Positions 43,134 to 52,676 of a stretch of 64,000 nucleotides of DNA are shown in pieces. A model generated the notes under the pieces. It saw only the letters and a program-made list of their open reading frames with translations, did no database searches and was not told the origin of the DNA. The first letter of the stretch is position 1. Each line of letters begins with the position of its first letter. The DNA lies in the NCBI RefSeq assembly GCF_900102365.1, contig NZ_FOIN01000003.1:1-64000 (forward strand), written 5' to 3'. The position numbers and the translations under genes were made by a program. Origin of the DNA: Thomasclavelia cocleata (GTDB taxonomy: Bacteria; Bacillota_I; Bacilli_A; Erysipelotrichales; Coprobacillaceae).

Positions 43134-44087
43134 TTAAATTACTACTGTCTCCTTTGTTTTTACAAAAATATTATAATCTTCATTAGGAGTAATATCAAAC
43201 ATCTTCAATAATTTAGTATCATGTAATGAATCTTTTTGAAATTCTGGAATAAAAACATAATTATAATCAATTTTATTATTTAGATAACTTTTAATTGACA
43301 AATATTTTATACAACGATAATTATATTTAGCTTTACTAGCAATAGAAGCTGTAACCAATTGAGGAATGACATAATTAGAACAATAATTACTTTTTTTCTT
43401 ATTCACTCTAATACTACATGCCATTAATAATAGTAATTTTAACATTGCTACTTTTATCTTCGTTACTGATAACTGATTAAGATTTTTCAAAAATGTTGGT
43501 GTTAAATCAAAATACTTAATAGAATTATTAACTTTAAAGTCACCAATAAAAAAATTATGTGACAATTCAGTAATTTCTAATTCAGCCTTAACTCCATCTA
43601 TACTATTAGCTAAATATAAACAAGGAAAACCAGAAATACTATATCTTTCATTTGCAACCAAATTCCTTTTATCAAAAGGAATATGAAATATTTGTAAAAT
43701 AAATTCATCAATACTACCAATAACTGAGTGATCATTTATAATTCGTCCACGATATAAAGTATTAACAAAATTATTTTTTTCAAATTCTGTACATAAAGTA
43801 TGACCTAAATATTTATTCGAAAAAAGAAGATTATAAATAATATTTCCTGCACTTCTAATATCACCTTTTTCATATGTTCGCCAAGCTCTTGTAATACTAT
43901 CTCTTACACGATTAAAGATTTTTATATATGCTTCATCAAAAAGATTATCATATTCCATAATTATCTTCTTTAGTTGTAAAGTTTTAGATAAATATGTTTT
44001 ATAACTTTGATAATCAAAATCACATTTAAGGACTATAAAATTATTTTTAATAATTTTATTTTCAAAAGATAATTTCATCTTATCCAT
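43134..44087 (-). CDS. RES-domain-like protein (possible NAD-degrading toxin), no adjacent antitoxin
   Basis: 317 residues. The central part looks like a RES domain: LYRGRI (111-116), IFHIPFDKRNLV, then RYSISGFPCLYLANSIDGV (148-166) followed by a Glu (about 169). In RES toxins the Arg, Tyr and a Ser/Glu near these places bind NAD and the domain breaks it down. The call is by pattern only. No Xre-MbcA-type antitoxin gene adjoins it. The long N-terminal helical part (about 1-100) is not explained by the RES domain. SD AGAGGAGG precedes the ATG. Confidence 0.55.
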   Translation of the reverse strand: MDKMKLSFENKIIKNNFIVLKCDFDYQSYKTYLSKTLQLKKIIMEYDNLFDEAYIKIFNRVRDSITRAWRTYEKGDIRSAGNIIYNLLFSNKYLGHTLCTEFEKNNFVNTLYRGRIINDHSVIGSIDEFILQIFHIPFDKRNLVANERYSISGFPCLYLANSIDGVKAELEITELSHNFFIGDFKVNNSIKYFDLTPTFLKNLNQLSVTKIKVAMLKLLLLMACSIRVNKKKSNYCSNYVIPQLVTASIASKAKYNYRCIKYLSIKSYLNNKIDYNYVFIPEFQKDSLHDTKLLKMFDITPNEDYNIFVKTKETVVI

Positions 44088-44109
44088 CTTCTTTTCCTCC
44101 TCTAGAAAA

Positions 44110-44136
44110 AGAAGATTATCGTAACGATAATCTTCT
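44110..44136 (-). terminator. Terminator after the nucleotidyltransferase gene
   Basis: GAAGATTATCG / CGATAATCTTC with a 3-nt loop, followed on the minus strand by TTTTTC. Confidence 0.8.
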
Positions 44137-45053
44137 TAATACAATTTATTTGGATATACCCCATCCATAATCAATTCCTTAATACTATCAATTACAGACT
44201 GCTTATCTTCTTTGTATGTAACACCAAACCAATTATCTTGAGATTTTAATACAGTTACATCTACTAAATCTTCCTTTAACAAATCGCCAATTATTGTAGG
44301 CAATAAATATTCTGCTTTCAAATCATCTTGACACAATTTTTCTAAAAAGATTTTAAATTTCTCATCTAATACATTAAAGATTGCAGGTTGTAAAGCCCAC
44401 ATATTCATTGACACTGGTACATTTAAATCAATATCTATTACCCTATCACCATCTTTTACAAAAGCACTGTTATCACCTTTTTCAATATTGTGTGTTTCAA
44501 CAATATTAATTAAATGATTGTCTTCATTCACACTACAAATCCCTCTTGTTACACCACCATTATCACTTAAAGTGTTTTTTAAAATAAAGCTAACCATTGC
44601 AATTTGCTGTTTATCAGTATTCATTTGGTCATTAGCTAGATACTCATATGCTTCTTGATATGCCTGTTTACCATAATAATCATCTGCATTAATTACTAGA
44701 AATGGTTCCTTAACTACATCTTTACAACATAATATAGCTTGTCCAGTACCCCAAGGTTTAGTTCTTTGTTTAAACATTTCAAGATAATCATTAGGTATAT
44801 TATCTAATTCTTGAAATACATATTCAACATCAATTATTTCTTTTATTCTAGAACCAATTATTCGATCAAATTCTTCCTCAATGTCTTTTCTAATCACAAA
44901 AACAACTTTATTAAAACCTGCTTTTTTAGCATCATAAATAGAATAATCCATGATAATTTCACCATTTGGTCCTACTGGTGCTAATTGCTTAATCCCCCCA
45001 CCAAATCGACTACCAATACCAGCCGCCATGATAACCAATGTAATATTTTTCAT
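44136..45053 (-). CDS. Sugar-phosphate nucleotidyltransferase family protein
   Basis: 305 residues from ATG 45053 (SD GAGGG). The nucleotide loop LVIMAAGIGSRFGGGIKQL (about 5-23) and the lysine typical of NTP-transferases, followed by GQAILCCKD and INADDYYG, a metal-binding Asp pair, show the fold. It should couple an NTP to a sugar or choline phosphate, giving a nucleotide-activated precursor for surface polymers. The substrate is not decided. It is monocistronic and close to glmS and the capsule locus, which fits a cell-envelope role. Confidence 0.85.
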   Translation of the reverse strand: MKNITLVIMAAGIGSRFGGGIKQLAPVGPNGEIIMDYSIYDAKKAGFNKVVFVIRKDIEEEFDRIIGSRIKEIIDVEYVFQELDNIPNDYLEMFKQRTKPWGTGQAILCCKDVVKEPFLVINADDYYGKQAYQEAYEYLANDQMNTDKQQIAMVSFILKNTLSDNGGVTRGICSVNEDNHLINIVETHNIEKGDNSAFVKDGDRVIDIDLNVPVSMNMWALQPAIFNVLDEKFKIFLEKLCQDDLKAEYLLPTIIGDLLKEDLVDVTVLKSQDNWFGVTYKEDKQSVIDSIKELIMDGVYPNKLY

Positions 45054-45173
45054 ACTATCCCTCATTTCTTAGCGTTATCAAAATAATTATACACTATAAT
45101 AATTTCTTTTTCTAGCTAATGTCATATCTTGTCAAAATAATATGTATAAAATATTACTTCCCCTTTTTATAAT

Positions 45174-45509
45174 TTAGTACTCATATAAATCTATAATATT
45201 TTCCCCTTGAATCATAATAATATCTACAAAGTTTATTTTTTTATCAATCAAAATAAGTGATTTTAAATTATAATCTATATTAGTAATAACACCACATAAC
45301 TTTTGATATTCTTGATTTTCATAATACATTAATTCTACAACCATTCCCTTTTTTAATTGAGCTAACTTATATGATAGATTAGCTTGCTCATCTTTAAAAA
45401 AAATTTTTTTATTCACAGATAATCTTTCTTTTTCTTTTAATGCCTCATCTAATCCTTTTAATGCTTCAAAAGCTAAGAATTGTTTAGCACGATCAATATT
45501 ATTATTCAC
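45174..45509 (-). CDS. YolD-like protein
   Basis: 111 residues. NNIDRAKQFLAFEALKGLDE begins the YolD-like fold, and VSG-like strands (LKKGMVVELMYYENQEYQKL, GVITNIDY) complete it. YolD-like proteins usually sit beside Y-family polymerases (UvrX/YqjW) and are thought to modulate them, as a clamp adaptor or UmuD-like helper. It overlaps the polymerase stop by 8 nt, which supports that link. Confidence 0.85.
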   Translation of the reverse strand: MNNNIDRAKQFLAFEALKGLDEALKEKERLSVNKKIFFKDEQANLSYKLAQLKKGMVVELMYYENQEYQKLCGVITNIDYNLKSLILIDKKINFVDIIMIQGENIIDLYEY

Positions 45510-46764
45510 TATTATGTCCCCCTATCAATTTATTTCTCATTTTGGTTGTTGCTTTATTTTGAAGATTCATTCCCTTTAAGATAGAATTCTTACCATACTT
45601 ATTTTTAATTTCAAGAATTGTTTCTTGAATTTTTTTCTCTTTTTCTCTTTTTTGATAATCTGTAAATAAATCAACTGATTCATATATATCATCCTTTAAT
45701 TCATTAAAAGAAATCATTATTTTTCTAATTGAATAATTAGGATTAGTCGTTTTTTTATACAAGTAGTTGAAGCTCTCAATTAAAATTTGATATGAATTAG
45801 TAATCTCATTGATCTTTATTGAACCACCCGTTGATTTAATAGCATGCTTTGAATAGCTAACTCTAAGCGTAATATTATTCGTAACCAAATGTTTATCTGC
45901 CAGTTCTAAACATTTTAATTCTACCATTTCTTTAACAACTAATAATCCATCATCATAATTATAATCTTCAAATAAAACCTGCCCACTAGATATCGAATTA
46001 GATCTTGGTTTATATGCTTTAATATCACTAATTAATGTAGGTTCTTTACCCCAAGCATGATCTATTAAATATTGAGCATTAATCCCAAATTCCTGATATA
46101 ACTCACTTTCACCAGCATGAGCAAGATCATACATATTAAAAATCCTAAGTCGATTTAATCTTTTTGATATTCCTTTTCCAATCTGCCAAAAATCAGTTAG
46201 TGGCTGATGATACCAAAGTGTCTCTTGATAAAGCTGTTCATTTAAATAACCCATATTATTTTTAGTATGTTTAGCAGCGATATCTAGAGCTACTTTAGCT
46301 AAATACAAATTTGTTCCTATTCCAACTGTAGCTGTAATACCTGTCGTATTTAAAACATCATCAACTATTTTCTTTGCTAACCCCTCAGCACTTAACTGGT
46401 ATAATTTCAAATATTTAGTAATATCTAAAAAGCATTCGTCTATTGAATATACATGAATATCTTCTTTAGCAATATACTTTAAATAAACAGCATATATATT
46501 TGCAGAATATTCAATATACTTCTTCATTCTTGGTTTTGCAACTATATATTCAATTTCTTCAGGTATTTCATAAATACGACATCTATTTTTAATTCCTGCT
46601 GATTTTAATTTTGGACTAATTGCCAAACAAATAGTGCCTTTACCTCTTGAAGGATCAGCTACTACTAAATTAGTATTAAAGGGATCTAAATTTCTTTCAA
46701 CACATTCAACTGAAGCATAAAACGTTTTTAAATCAATACATAAAAAAATCCTATCTTCCATCAT
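45502..46764 (-). CDS. Y-family DNA polymerase (UmuC/UvrX-type)
   Basis: Translesion DNA polymerase. 420 residues from ATG 46764 (SD AAAGGAAG; a GTG 2 codons upstream is less likely). CIDLKTFYASVECVERNLDP carries the first metal Asp and the steric-gate aromatic region, and YSIDECFLDIT carries the catalytic Asp-Glu pair (about 107-117). The thumb motif GIGTNLYLAKVALDIAAKH and the little-finger domain follow. It forms a unit with YolD downstream, and this type is usually SOS-induced; no LexA-type box was searched for with certainty. Confidence 0.93.
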   Translation of the reverse strand: MMEDRIFLCIDLKTFYASVECVERNLDPFNTNLVVADPSRGKGTICLAISPKLKSAGIKNRCRIYEIPEEIEYIVAKPRMKKYIEYSANIYAVYLKYIAKEDIHVYSIDECFLDITKYLKLYQLSAEGLAKKIVDDVLNTTGITATVGIGTNLYLAKVALDIAAKHTKNNMGYLNEQLYQETLWYHQPLTDFWQIGKGISKRLNRLRIFNMYDLAHAGESELYQEFGINAQYLIDHAWGKEPTLISDIKAYKPRSNSISSGQVLFEDYNYDDGLLVVKEMVELKCLELADKHLVTNNITLRVSYSKHAIKSTGGSIKINEITNSYQILIESFNYLYKKTTNPNYSIRKIMISFNELKDDIYESVDLFTDYQKREKEKKIQETILEIKNKYGKNSILKGMNLQNKATTKMRNKLIGGHNSE

Positions 46765-47006
46765 TCCCACTTCCTTTAATTAAATTATACCAGTTTTTAT
46801 TTTTTTAAATCGTTTTAAAATGCATTTAAACACCGTATTTTAGGTGTTTAAATAAAAAATATCCAATATTATTAATTCCATTGGATGTTTTTCTAGTATA
46901 TCAACAAAATCTAAAACCTTAGATACATTAATTTTTTATAAAAAAATTAAAATAAAATATCAAAACCCTAAATTTCTCTTTTTTGCTTTTACTAAAATAT
47001 AAAAAA

Positions 47007-47051
47007 GCTGTATAACAAAGCAAGCTTAAAAAACCGACTTTGTTATACAGC
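47007..47051 (-). terminator. Terminator of the CapD-type gene; region 46765-47123
   Basis: On the minus strand GCTGTATAACAAAG / CTTTGTTATACAGC (perfect 14-bp stem, 17-nt loop) is followed by TTTTTTATATTTT. The rest of 46765-47006 is AT-rich with small hairpins (AAACACC/GGTGTTT near 46833; ATCCAA/TTGGAT near 46860-46890) but no gene. Confidence 0.85.
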
Positions 47052-47123
47052 ATAATATATTTCCTTACTAATTAACTTTCACAATATAATTATCATACAT
47101 GACAATTATTTCTGATAATCTTT

Positions 47124-49028
47124 TTAAATTTCCACTTTTGATTTGCTTTCTGGCACTTTTCTTTTAAATGGTTTTTTATATGTATATGTTGGTACTAATT
47201 CTTGAACAAATGGTTTGATATCTTCTACTTCATTATAAGCTTCTTCTTTCAAATCTTTTAATCTTTCAAAGAATACTTCTTCATTCATTTCAATTGGCTT
47301 GCCTATATGAATCAGATTATTTGGTGTCTCCTGTAATCCTTCTTCTTTCATTAACAGTTCTTCATACAGTTTCTCACCTGGTCGAAGTCCAGTATACTCA
47401 ATCTTAATATCTACATCTGGTTCATAACCTGACAACTTAATCAAGTTTCTTGCCATATCTGCTATTTTAACTGGTTTCCCCATATCCAGAATAAATATTT
47501 CTCCACCTTTTGCATATGCCCCTGCCTGCAATACTAGTGATACCGCCTCTGGTATTGTCATAAAATAACGAATAATATCTGGATGGGTTACAGTTACTGG
47601 CCCACCTTCTTTTATTTGTTTTTTAAATAACGGTATTACTGATCCGTTTGATCCTAAGACATTTCCAAATCTTACTGCTACAAATTCTGTCTTTGATTTT
47701 CTATTAAATGATTGGATAATCATTTCACAGATTCTCTTTGTTGCTCCCATTACATTTGTTGGATTTACTGCCTTGTCTGTCGATATTAGAATAAAACGTT
47801 TTGCTCCATATCTATCAGCTACCCTTGCTGTATTCAAAGTTCCAAAAACATTGTTCTTTACTGCCTCATTTGGTGAATCCTCCATCAGCGGTACATGCTT
47901 ATGAGCTGCTGCATGATATACAATTTCTGGATGATATCTTGCAAACAAGCATTCCATTCTCTTTGTATTTCTTACTGATGCTATCATTACTTCTAAATTT
48001 AAATTTTGATACTTTTTTTGTAATTCCAATTGAATTTCATAAGCATTATTTTCATAAATATCTACAATAATTAACTGTTTAGGTTTGTTAGCTGCTATTT
48101 GACGACATAACTCACTTCCAATTGATCCTCCACCACCAGTTACCATAACAACCTTGTCAGTTACATACCCCATGATATCTTCTAGATTGACCTCTATAGG
48201 ATCACGACCTAGTAGATCCTGAACCTCAACTTCCTTAAAATCACCGATACTGATATCTCCATTTAATAACTGATAAATTCCTGGCAGTCTTTTTATTTTA
48301 CATTTAGTTTCCTTACAAATATTTAAAATATTTGCAAGTTCTTTTTTATCAGCTGAAGGTATTGCTACTAGAATTTCTTCTATTCCAAACTTTTCAGCTG
48401 CTTTAATAATTTTATCTCTACCACCATAAATAATTACACCATGAACAGTTCTCCCCCATTTAGAAGGAGCATCATCAATAAAGCACATTACTTGTTTATA
48501 GACTTCACTAGAATTAACTATTTCACGATAAACCTTTTCACCAGCTAGACCAGCCCCAACAATCATTACTTTTTCTAATTCTCTTCTTTCTTTAACTAAC
48601 CCGAAAACTGTCTGCCTTTTTTTCATTCTCAACAGTCTATAAGTAAATCTGCCTCCCCCAATAAACATTGTCAACAGCATAAAATAAATAAAATAACTGC
48701 TACGAGGCAAATCTTTACCAGATAATTCAAGAATACAGATATTTAAAAGACTATCTATAACTGTAGCACAAAGAATATTTTTAAGTTCTGAAATTGAAGC
48801 AAACTGCCACAAACTATGATATAATTTAAAATAGTAAAAAGTTATTAAACCACATACAATTATTGGCACAAGCATAACAGTTAAATTATTAAAGTACATA
48901 TTAGGTATAGGACCATTGAACCTAAGTAATAAAGCAATATATCCTGCTAATACAATACACAAAACATCTAATAATATTAAAATAATTCTTCTAAAACTCA
49001 ACTGAAACTTTTCTTTTGTCTCACCCAT
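47124..49028 (-). CDS. Nucleoside-diphosphate sugar 4,6-dehydratase/epimerase, CapD/FlaA1 family
   Basis: 634 residues. Four N-terminal membrane helices (about 10-125) anchor it. A first Rossmann region has VMIVGAGLAGEKVYREIV (about 153-170) and the catalytic SDR region has VVMVTGGGGSIGSELCRQIA (about 290-309). The active motif is STDKAVNPTNVMGATKR, with Met in place of the usual Tyr before GATK, as is normal for this membrane branch. It modifies a UDP-GlcNAc-type sugar to start a capsule or glycan unit. It is divergent from the wzz-cpsB-cpsD operon. Confidence 0.92.
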   Translation of the reverse strand: MGETKEKFQLSFRRIILILLDVLCIVLAGYIALLLRFNGPIPNMYFNNLTVMLVPIIVCGLITFYYFKLYHSLWQFASISELKNILCATVIDSLLNICILELSGKDLPRSSYFIYFMLLTMFIGGGRFTYRLLRMKKRQTVFGLVKERRELEKVMIVGAGLAGEKVYREIVNSSEVYKQVMCFIDDAPSKWGRTVHGVIIYGGRDKIIKAAEKFGIEEILVAIPSADKKELANILNICKETKCKIKRLPGIYQLLNGDISIGDFKEVEVQDLLGRDPIEVNLEDIMGYVTDKVVMVTGGGGSIGSELCRQIAANKPKQLIIVDIYENNAYEIQLELQKKYQNLNLEVMIASVRNTKRMECLFARYHPEIVYHAAAHKHVPLMEDSPNEAVKNNVFGTLNTARVADRYGAKRFILISTDKAVNPTNVMGATKRICEMIIQSFNRKSKTEFVAVRFGNVLGSNGSVIPLFKKQIKEGGPVTVTHPDIIRYFMTIPEAVSLVLQAGAYAKGGEIFILDMGKPVKIADMARNLIKLSGYEPDVDIKIEYTGLRPGEKLYEELLMKEEGLQETPNNLIHIGKPIEMNEEVFFERLKDLKEEAYNEVEDIKPFVQELVPTYTYKKPFKRKVPESKSKVEI

Positions 49029-49295
49029 TAATTTTTACCCTCCACTTCAAGATAAGTTATCAATTATTACTCAAAAATTATAATATGACAAAAATCATTT
49101 TTATTATCATAAATTTATTGTAATAAATCAAGTGCTTTTTTCATTATTTCTTATCTTTCTTAACATTTTCTTTTTTCTTTGAAAAATTTAATATTAAGCA
49201 AATTTTTACTTTTTATCCTAATTTATTATAATTGTTCTTATATTTGTCCATAAAATTATTAAAATAAATTTTTTTAATTTTTTAATGATTATATC

Positions 49296-49324
49296 TTGCA
49301 ATTTATCTGTTCATAAAGCATAAT
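49296..49324 (+). promoter_or_regulatory. Candidate promoter of the capsule/sortase operon
   Basis: TTGCAA (49296-49301), a 17-nt spacer and CATAAT (49319-49324) lie 31 nt before the wzz-like ATG (49356), in the divergent 327-nt gap. The rest of 49029-49295 is AT-rich and shows no gene. Confidence 0.55.
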
Positions 49325-49355
49325 ACTTCTTGAGACAAATTATTTAGGAGGACTT

Positions 49356-50054
49356 ATGGACAAAACAGAATTAAATGATGAAGTTCAAATAGACTTATCA
49401 GAATTATTTAAACTTATAAAAAAACATCTTAAACTAATTATTATATTTATGTTAGTTGGAATTATTATCGCAGGTTCTTATACAACTTTTATGATTGAAA
49501 AGAAATATTCTTCACAAGGAACAATTCTTTTAAAAGCACAAGTAGTAGATGGAACAACAGTTGATTCGTCTCAATTAAATTCAAATAAATCAATGATTGC
49601 TAACTACATAAAACTATTACAAGGGAATAACATTCAAGATAAAATTGCTAAAAATCTAGATATTTCAACAGGCTTGGTTCGTGGCGCATTACGAATATCA
49701 AATACTGAAGATACCCAAATTATTGAAATTGGTGCTGTTACAAATGATCCTGGCTTATCTAAACGAATCGTTGATGAAACCATTAGTGTATTTACAGAAA
49801 CAGTTAAAGAAATGTTAGATATCTCCAATATTATCATCGTTGATAAAGCAGAAATTAATACTGGTCCTGTTTCTCCAAATCTTAAAAAGAATATGCTTTT
49901 AGGTGCAATTGCAGGAGTTGCAATATCTTTAGGCTATATTTTACTAGCATATTTATTAGATAGTAAAATCAAAAATAGTGAAACTGCTGAACAAGTATTA
50001 GGTTTACCAGTATTAGGAATAATTCCTTATTTTGAAGATCAATCTGAGGATTAA
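49356..50054 (+). CDS. Wzz/YveK-type polysaccharide co-polymerase (capsular chain-length protein)
   Basis: 232 residues with two membrane helices: LIIIFMLVGIIIAGSYTTFM (about 28-47) and MLLGAIAGVAISLGYILLAYLL (about 179-200). The periplasmic-type loop between carries a YSSQGTILLKAQVVDG strand and TGPVSPNLKKNM before helix 2, all usual for Wzz/CpsC. The C-terminus ends in a short cytosolic tail (about 30 residues) without tyrosine kinase, as for Gram-positive CpsC. It pairs with CpsD at 50819 to activate the tyrosine kinase. SD AGGAGG; the next gene starts 2 nt after its stop. Confidence 0.92.
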   Translation: MDKTELNDEVQIDLSELFKLIKKHLKLIIIFMLVGIIIAGSYTTFMIEKKYSSQGTILLKAQVVDGTTVDSSQLNSNKSMIANYIKLLQGNNIQDKIAKNLDISTGLVRGALRISNTEDTQIIEIGAVTNDPGLSKRIVDETISVFTETVKEMLDISNIIIVDKAEINTGPVSPNLKKNMLLGAIAGVAISLGYILLAYLLDSKIKNSETAEQVLGLPVLGIIPYFEDQSED

Positions 50055-50056
50055 TA

Positions 50057-50818
50057 ATGGAGTTTATCGATATTCATAGTCATTATGCTTGGGATATTGA
50101 CGATGGTATAGCCAGTTTAGAAGATGCTAAAAAAGCTTTAGCAAAAGCAAGTAAACAAGGAATAAAACAAATTATTGCTACTCCCCATATTATACCAGGG
50201 ACTACTAATAATATTGATTTTATCAAAGAAAGAATTAAAGAATTTATCAAACTTGCTAAAAACTATGATATTAAAGGATATTATGGCAGTGAAGTAATGC
50301 TTAATAGTGATTGTTTGACATCGTTAAAAAATGATGAATTTATCTCATTAAACAATGGACCATATTTATTAGTAGAATTTAATCTTACTCAAAGTATTAA
50401 TGAAGATTGTTATGATCGTCTTTATGAATACTCTTTAAAGCATAAATTAATAATTGCTCATGTTGAAAGATACTTTCACAATAAATTAAATTTACAACTA
50501 ATACAATCATGGATAAAAGATGGTCATATCATCCAAGTAAATAGTTCAAGTTTTCTTGGTGAAAATGGTAAAAAAGTTAAAAATAATGCTTACACATTAT
50601 TAGAAAATGGGTTAATTCATGTTATTGCAAATGATACTCATCGAATTACCAAACACAGATATCCAAATCTTAATGATACATATGAACTACTTATAAAGAA
50701 ATATTCATCTGATCAAATAAAGAAATTAATGTATGATAACCCATTAGCTATTATTAATGGGGAAGATATATTACCTATAGAAATTGATAAAATACCTTGG
50801 TTTAAAAGGAGAAAATAA
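50057..50818 (+). CDS. Tyrosine-protein phosphatase, CpsB/YwqE (PHP) family
   Basis: Removes phosphate from the CpsD tyrosine cluster and so tunes polysaccharide synthesis. 253 residues of the PHP fold, with metal ligands at DIHSHYAWDIDDG (about 5-17), TPHI, YGSEVMLN, IAHVERY and NDTHR. The usual LPGIDDG of the family is YAWDIDDG here, a mild change in a loop. It lies between the wzz-like gene and cpsD, the standard order. The start ATG follows the previous stop by 2 nt. Confidence 0.92.
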   Translation: MEFIDIHSHYAWDIDDGIASLEDAKKALAKASKQGIKQIIATPHIIPGTTNNIDFIKERIKEFIKLAKNYDIKGYYGSEVMLNSDCLTSLKNDEFISLNNGPYLLVEFNLTQSINEDCYDRLYEYSLKHKLIIAHVERYFHNKLNLQLIQSWIKDGHIIQVNSSSFLGENGKKVKNNAYTLLENGLIHVIANDTHRITKHRYPNLNDTYELLIKKYSSDQIKKLMYDNPLAIINGEDILPIEIDKIPWFKRRK

Positions 50819-51550
50819 ATGTTCAAGAAAAAAACAAAACATGAAAGTAAATCTACTTTATTAATAACTAATCCTAAACAAAAAAATAATAAAATTGATT
50901 ATAAAGAAATTTATCGTCATATCAGAACTAATATTGAATATTCAACAGTTGGTCAAAACATAAAAACAATAAATATTACATCTGCTGTTCCAACTGAATC
51001 TAAAAGTACTACCGCATTAAATCTATCAATGATTTATGCTACTAAATATCCCAAAATTTTGTTAATAGACGCTGATTTAAGAAAACCTGTACAGCACAAA
51101 TATTTGAATATATCTAATAGTACTGGTCTCACTAATGCGCTAATTGATTTCGGGAAAACAAAACAGATTAATCAATCATATTTTCAAAAAATAAAAGATT
51201 CATCTTTTGTAAGTGATTTAACAGTTTTAACATCAGGAGTTAAAGTTCCAAATCCTTCTGAATTATTAAGTAATCCTGTATTTGAGGATTTTATAAAAAA
51301 ATTGAAAGAAAGTTATGATTTTATTATTATTGATTGTCCTCCAGTTATGATGGTTAGTGATGCAATTCCAGTTGGTAATGTTGTCGATGGAACAATTTTT
51401 GTTTGTTCATCAAAATCTACAAATCGTAAGGATGCCAAAGCAGCAGTCGAAGTATTACAAAAAAATAACGTCAATATTATTGGTACTTTATTGACACAAG
51501 TTGAAAATGGTGGCACAAATTCTGGATATTATTACTACTATTACTACTAA
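50819..51550 (+). CDS. CpsD-type tyrosine autokinase
   Basis: 243 residues of the BY-kinase family. The kinase core has the nucleotide loop SAVPTESKSTTALNL (55-69), LLIDADLRKP (81-90) and FIIIDCPPVMM. The loop lacks the Gly normally found before the Lys (P-T-E-S-K-S-T where P-G-E-G-K-S-T is common). The C-terminus is Gly-Tyr7, a dense tyrosine cluster that is the phosphorylation site. Its gene stops at TAATGG and overlaps the next ATG by 1 nt. It acts with the Wzz protein and is undone by CpsB. Confidence 0.9.
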   Translation: MFKKKTKHESKSTLLITNPKQKNNKIDYKEIYRHIRTNIEYSTVGQNIKTINITSAVPTESKSTTALNLSMIYATKYPKILLIDADLRKPVQHKYLNISNSTGLTNALIDFGKTKQINQSYFQKIKDSSFVSDLTVLTSGVKVPNPSELLSNPVFEDFIKKLKESYDFIIIDCPPVMMVSDAIPVGNVVDGTIFVCSSKSTNRKDAKAAVEVLQKNNVNIIGTLLTQVENGGTNSGYYYYYYY

Positions 51551-52602
51551 TGGATCAAAAGAAAAATAGTATTGTCTTTATTGTTGTTGTTTTAATTTTA
51601 TGTGCCATCATTGCTTCAATTTTCTATTATGATCGTAACAGAACACAAAACTTTATTAGTAAATTTACTGATAATAGCAGTGAAGTTGCAAAGAATAATG
51701 AAACTGAAGAAACTAACAAAACAGACAACACTGATAAAAAAGATAATACAGATAAAAAGGATAATAACTCTAAAGTTAATACTACAAGCCCAACTATATA
51801 TTGTGTAGGTGACAGCACTACTTTAGGAACTGAAAATCAAAACAATTCTTATCCAACCTATTTAAACGATTTAGCAAATTTCAACATAAAAACAATTGGT
51901 GATAAAAAAATTACCAGCTCTGGATTACTTGTAAAGTTAGGAGTTACACCAGTATATGTTGATAAACTAACAATTCCTGCTTCTACCACCCCTACTCCAA
52001 TTGTATTTTTAAATCAGGGTGGTAAAGCTAATAACGAACTCTTAAAATGCCAAGGTTCAATAGATAGTGTTACAATTAATGGCGTTACTGGTAAAATTAC
52101 TTATCGCTATGAAGGTAATACATTATTATTTACTCGTGATCAACCAGGTGAACAAACAATTGTTAATTCGCCTACTTTGATACAAGTGAATAATAATGTA
52201 GAACCAAATAGCATTTTGATCCTATATACTGGTGCATATGAAAAAAGTATAAAAGGTAGTTTAGTTAACTATCAAAAAGAAATTATTCAAGCTTTTAACA
52301 CTGAAAATTATCTTGTTGTATCCTTAACTCAAAATGATCGTAATGAAACTAACGAGTCATTAAGAACAGCTCATGGAGAACACTATTTAGACTTTAAAGG
52401 ATATTTGTTATCAAATGGTCTAGCGGATGCTGGGATAACTCCTACCGATCAAGATTTACAAGCTATTGCTGAAAATAAAATACCAACAAGTCTTCTTGTA
52501 AATGAAATAAATGGTAATGATAAATATTCTCAATTATTATCAAAACAAATTTTAGATAAATTAACTACATTAAAGTATATAAATAAAAATATTATTAAAT
52601 AA
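51550..52602 (+). CDS. Membrane-anchored SGNH-like protein with a degenerate active site
   Basis: 350 residues. One N-terminal membrane helix (8-26), a charged linker with NTDKKDNTDKKDN (60-72), and an SGNH/GDSL-type fold from about 80. Block I is CVGDSTTLG (85-93, Ser89 as nucleophile). The final block that normally reads D-x-x-H is NEIN (318-321), so both Asp and His seem replaced by Asn. Thus it may bind rather than cut a glycan acyl group. No other Ser-His pair is obvious. It overlaps cpsD by 1 nt, so it is part of the capsule operon. Confidence 0.7.
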   Translation: MDQKKNSIVFIVVVLILCAIIASIFYYDRNRTQNFISKFTDNSSEVAKNNETEETNKTDNTDKKDNTDKKDNNSKVNTTSPTIYCVGDSTTLGTENQNNSYPTYLNDLANFNIKTIGDKKITSSGLLVKLGVTPVYVDKLTIPASTTPTPIVFLNQGGKANNELLKCQGSIDSVTINGVTGKITYRYEGNTLLFTRDQPGEQTIVNSPTLIQVNNNVEPNSILILYTGAYEKSIKGSLVNYQKEIIQAFNTENYLVVSLTQNDRNETNESLRTAHGEHYLDFKGYLLSNGLADAGITPTDQDLQAIAENKIPTSLLVNEINGNDKYSQLLSKQILDKLTTLKYINKNIIK

Positions 52603-52676
52603 TGCAAAAAATCCTTGTTATTTACTAATAAAAAGGATATTATTAAGTATATGGTATCTCAAAAGGAGGAAGAAAA

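Noticed and set aside
47801-48070. 89-codon plus-strand frame
   Set aside because: It is an antisense shadow in the catalytic part of the CapD-type gene.
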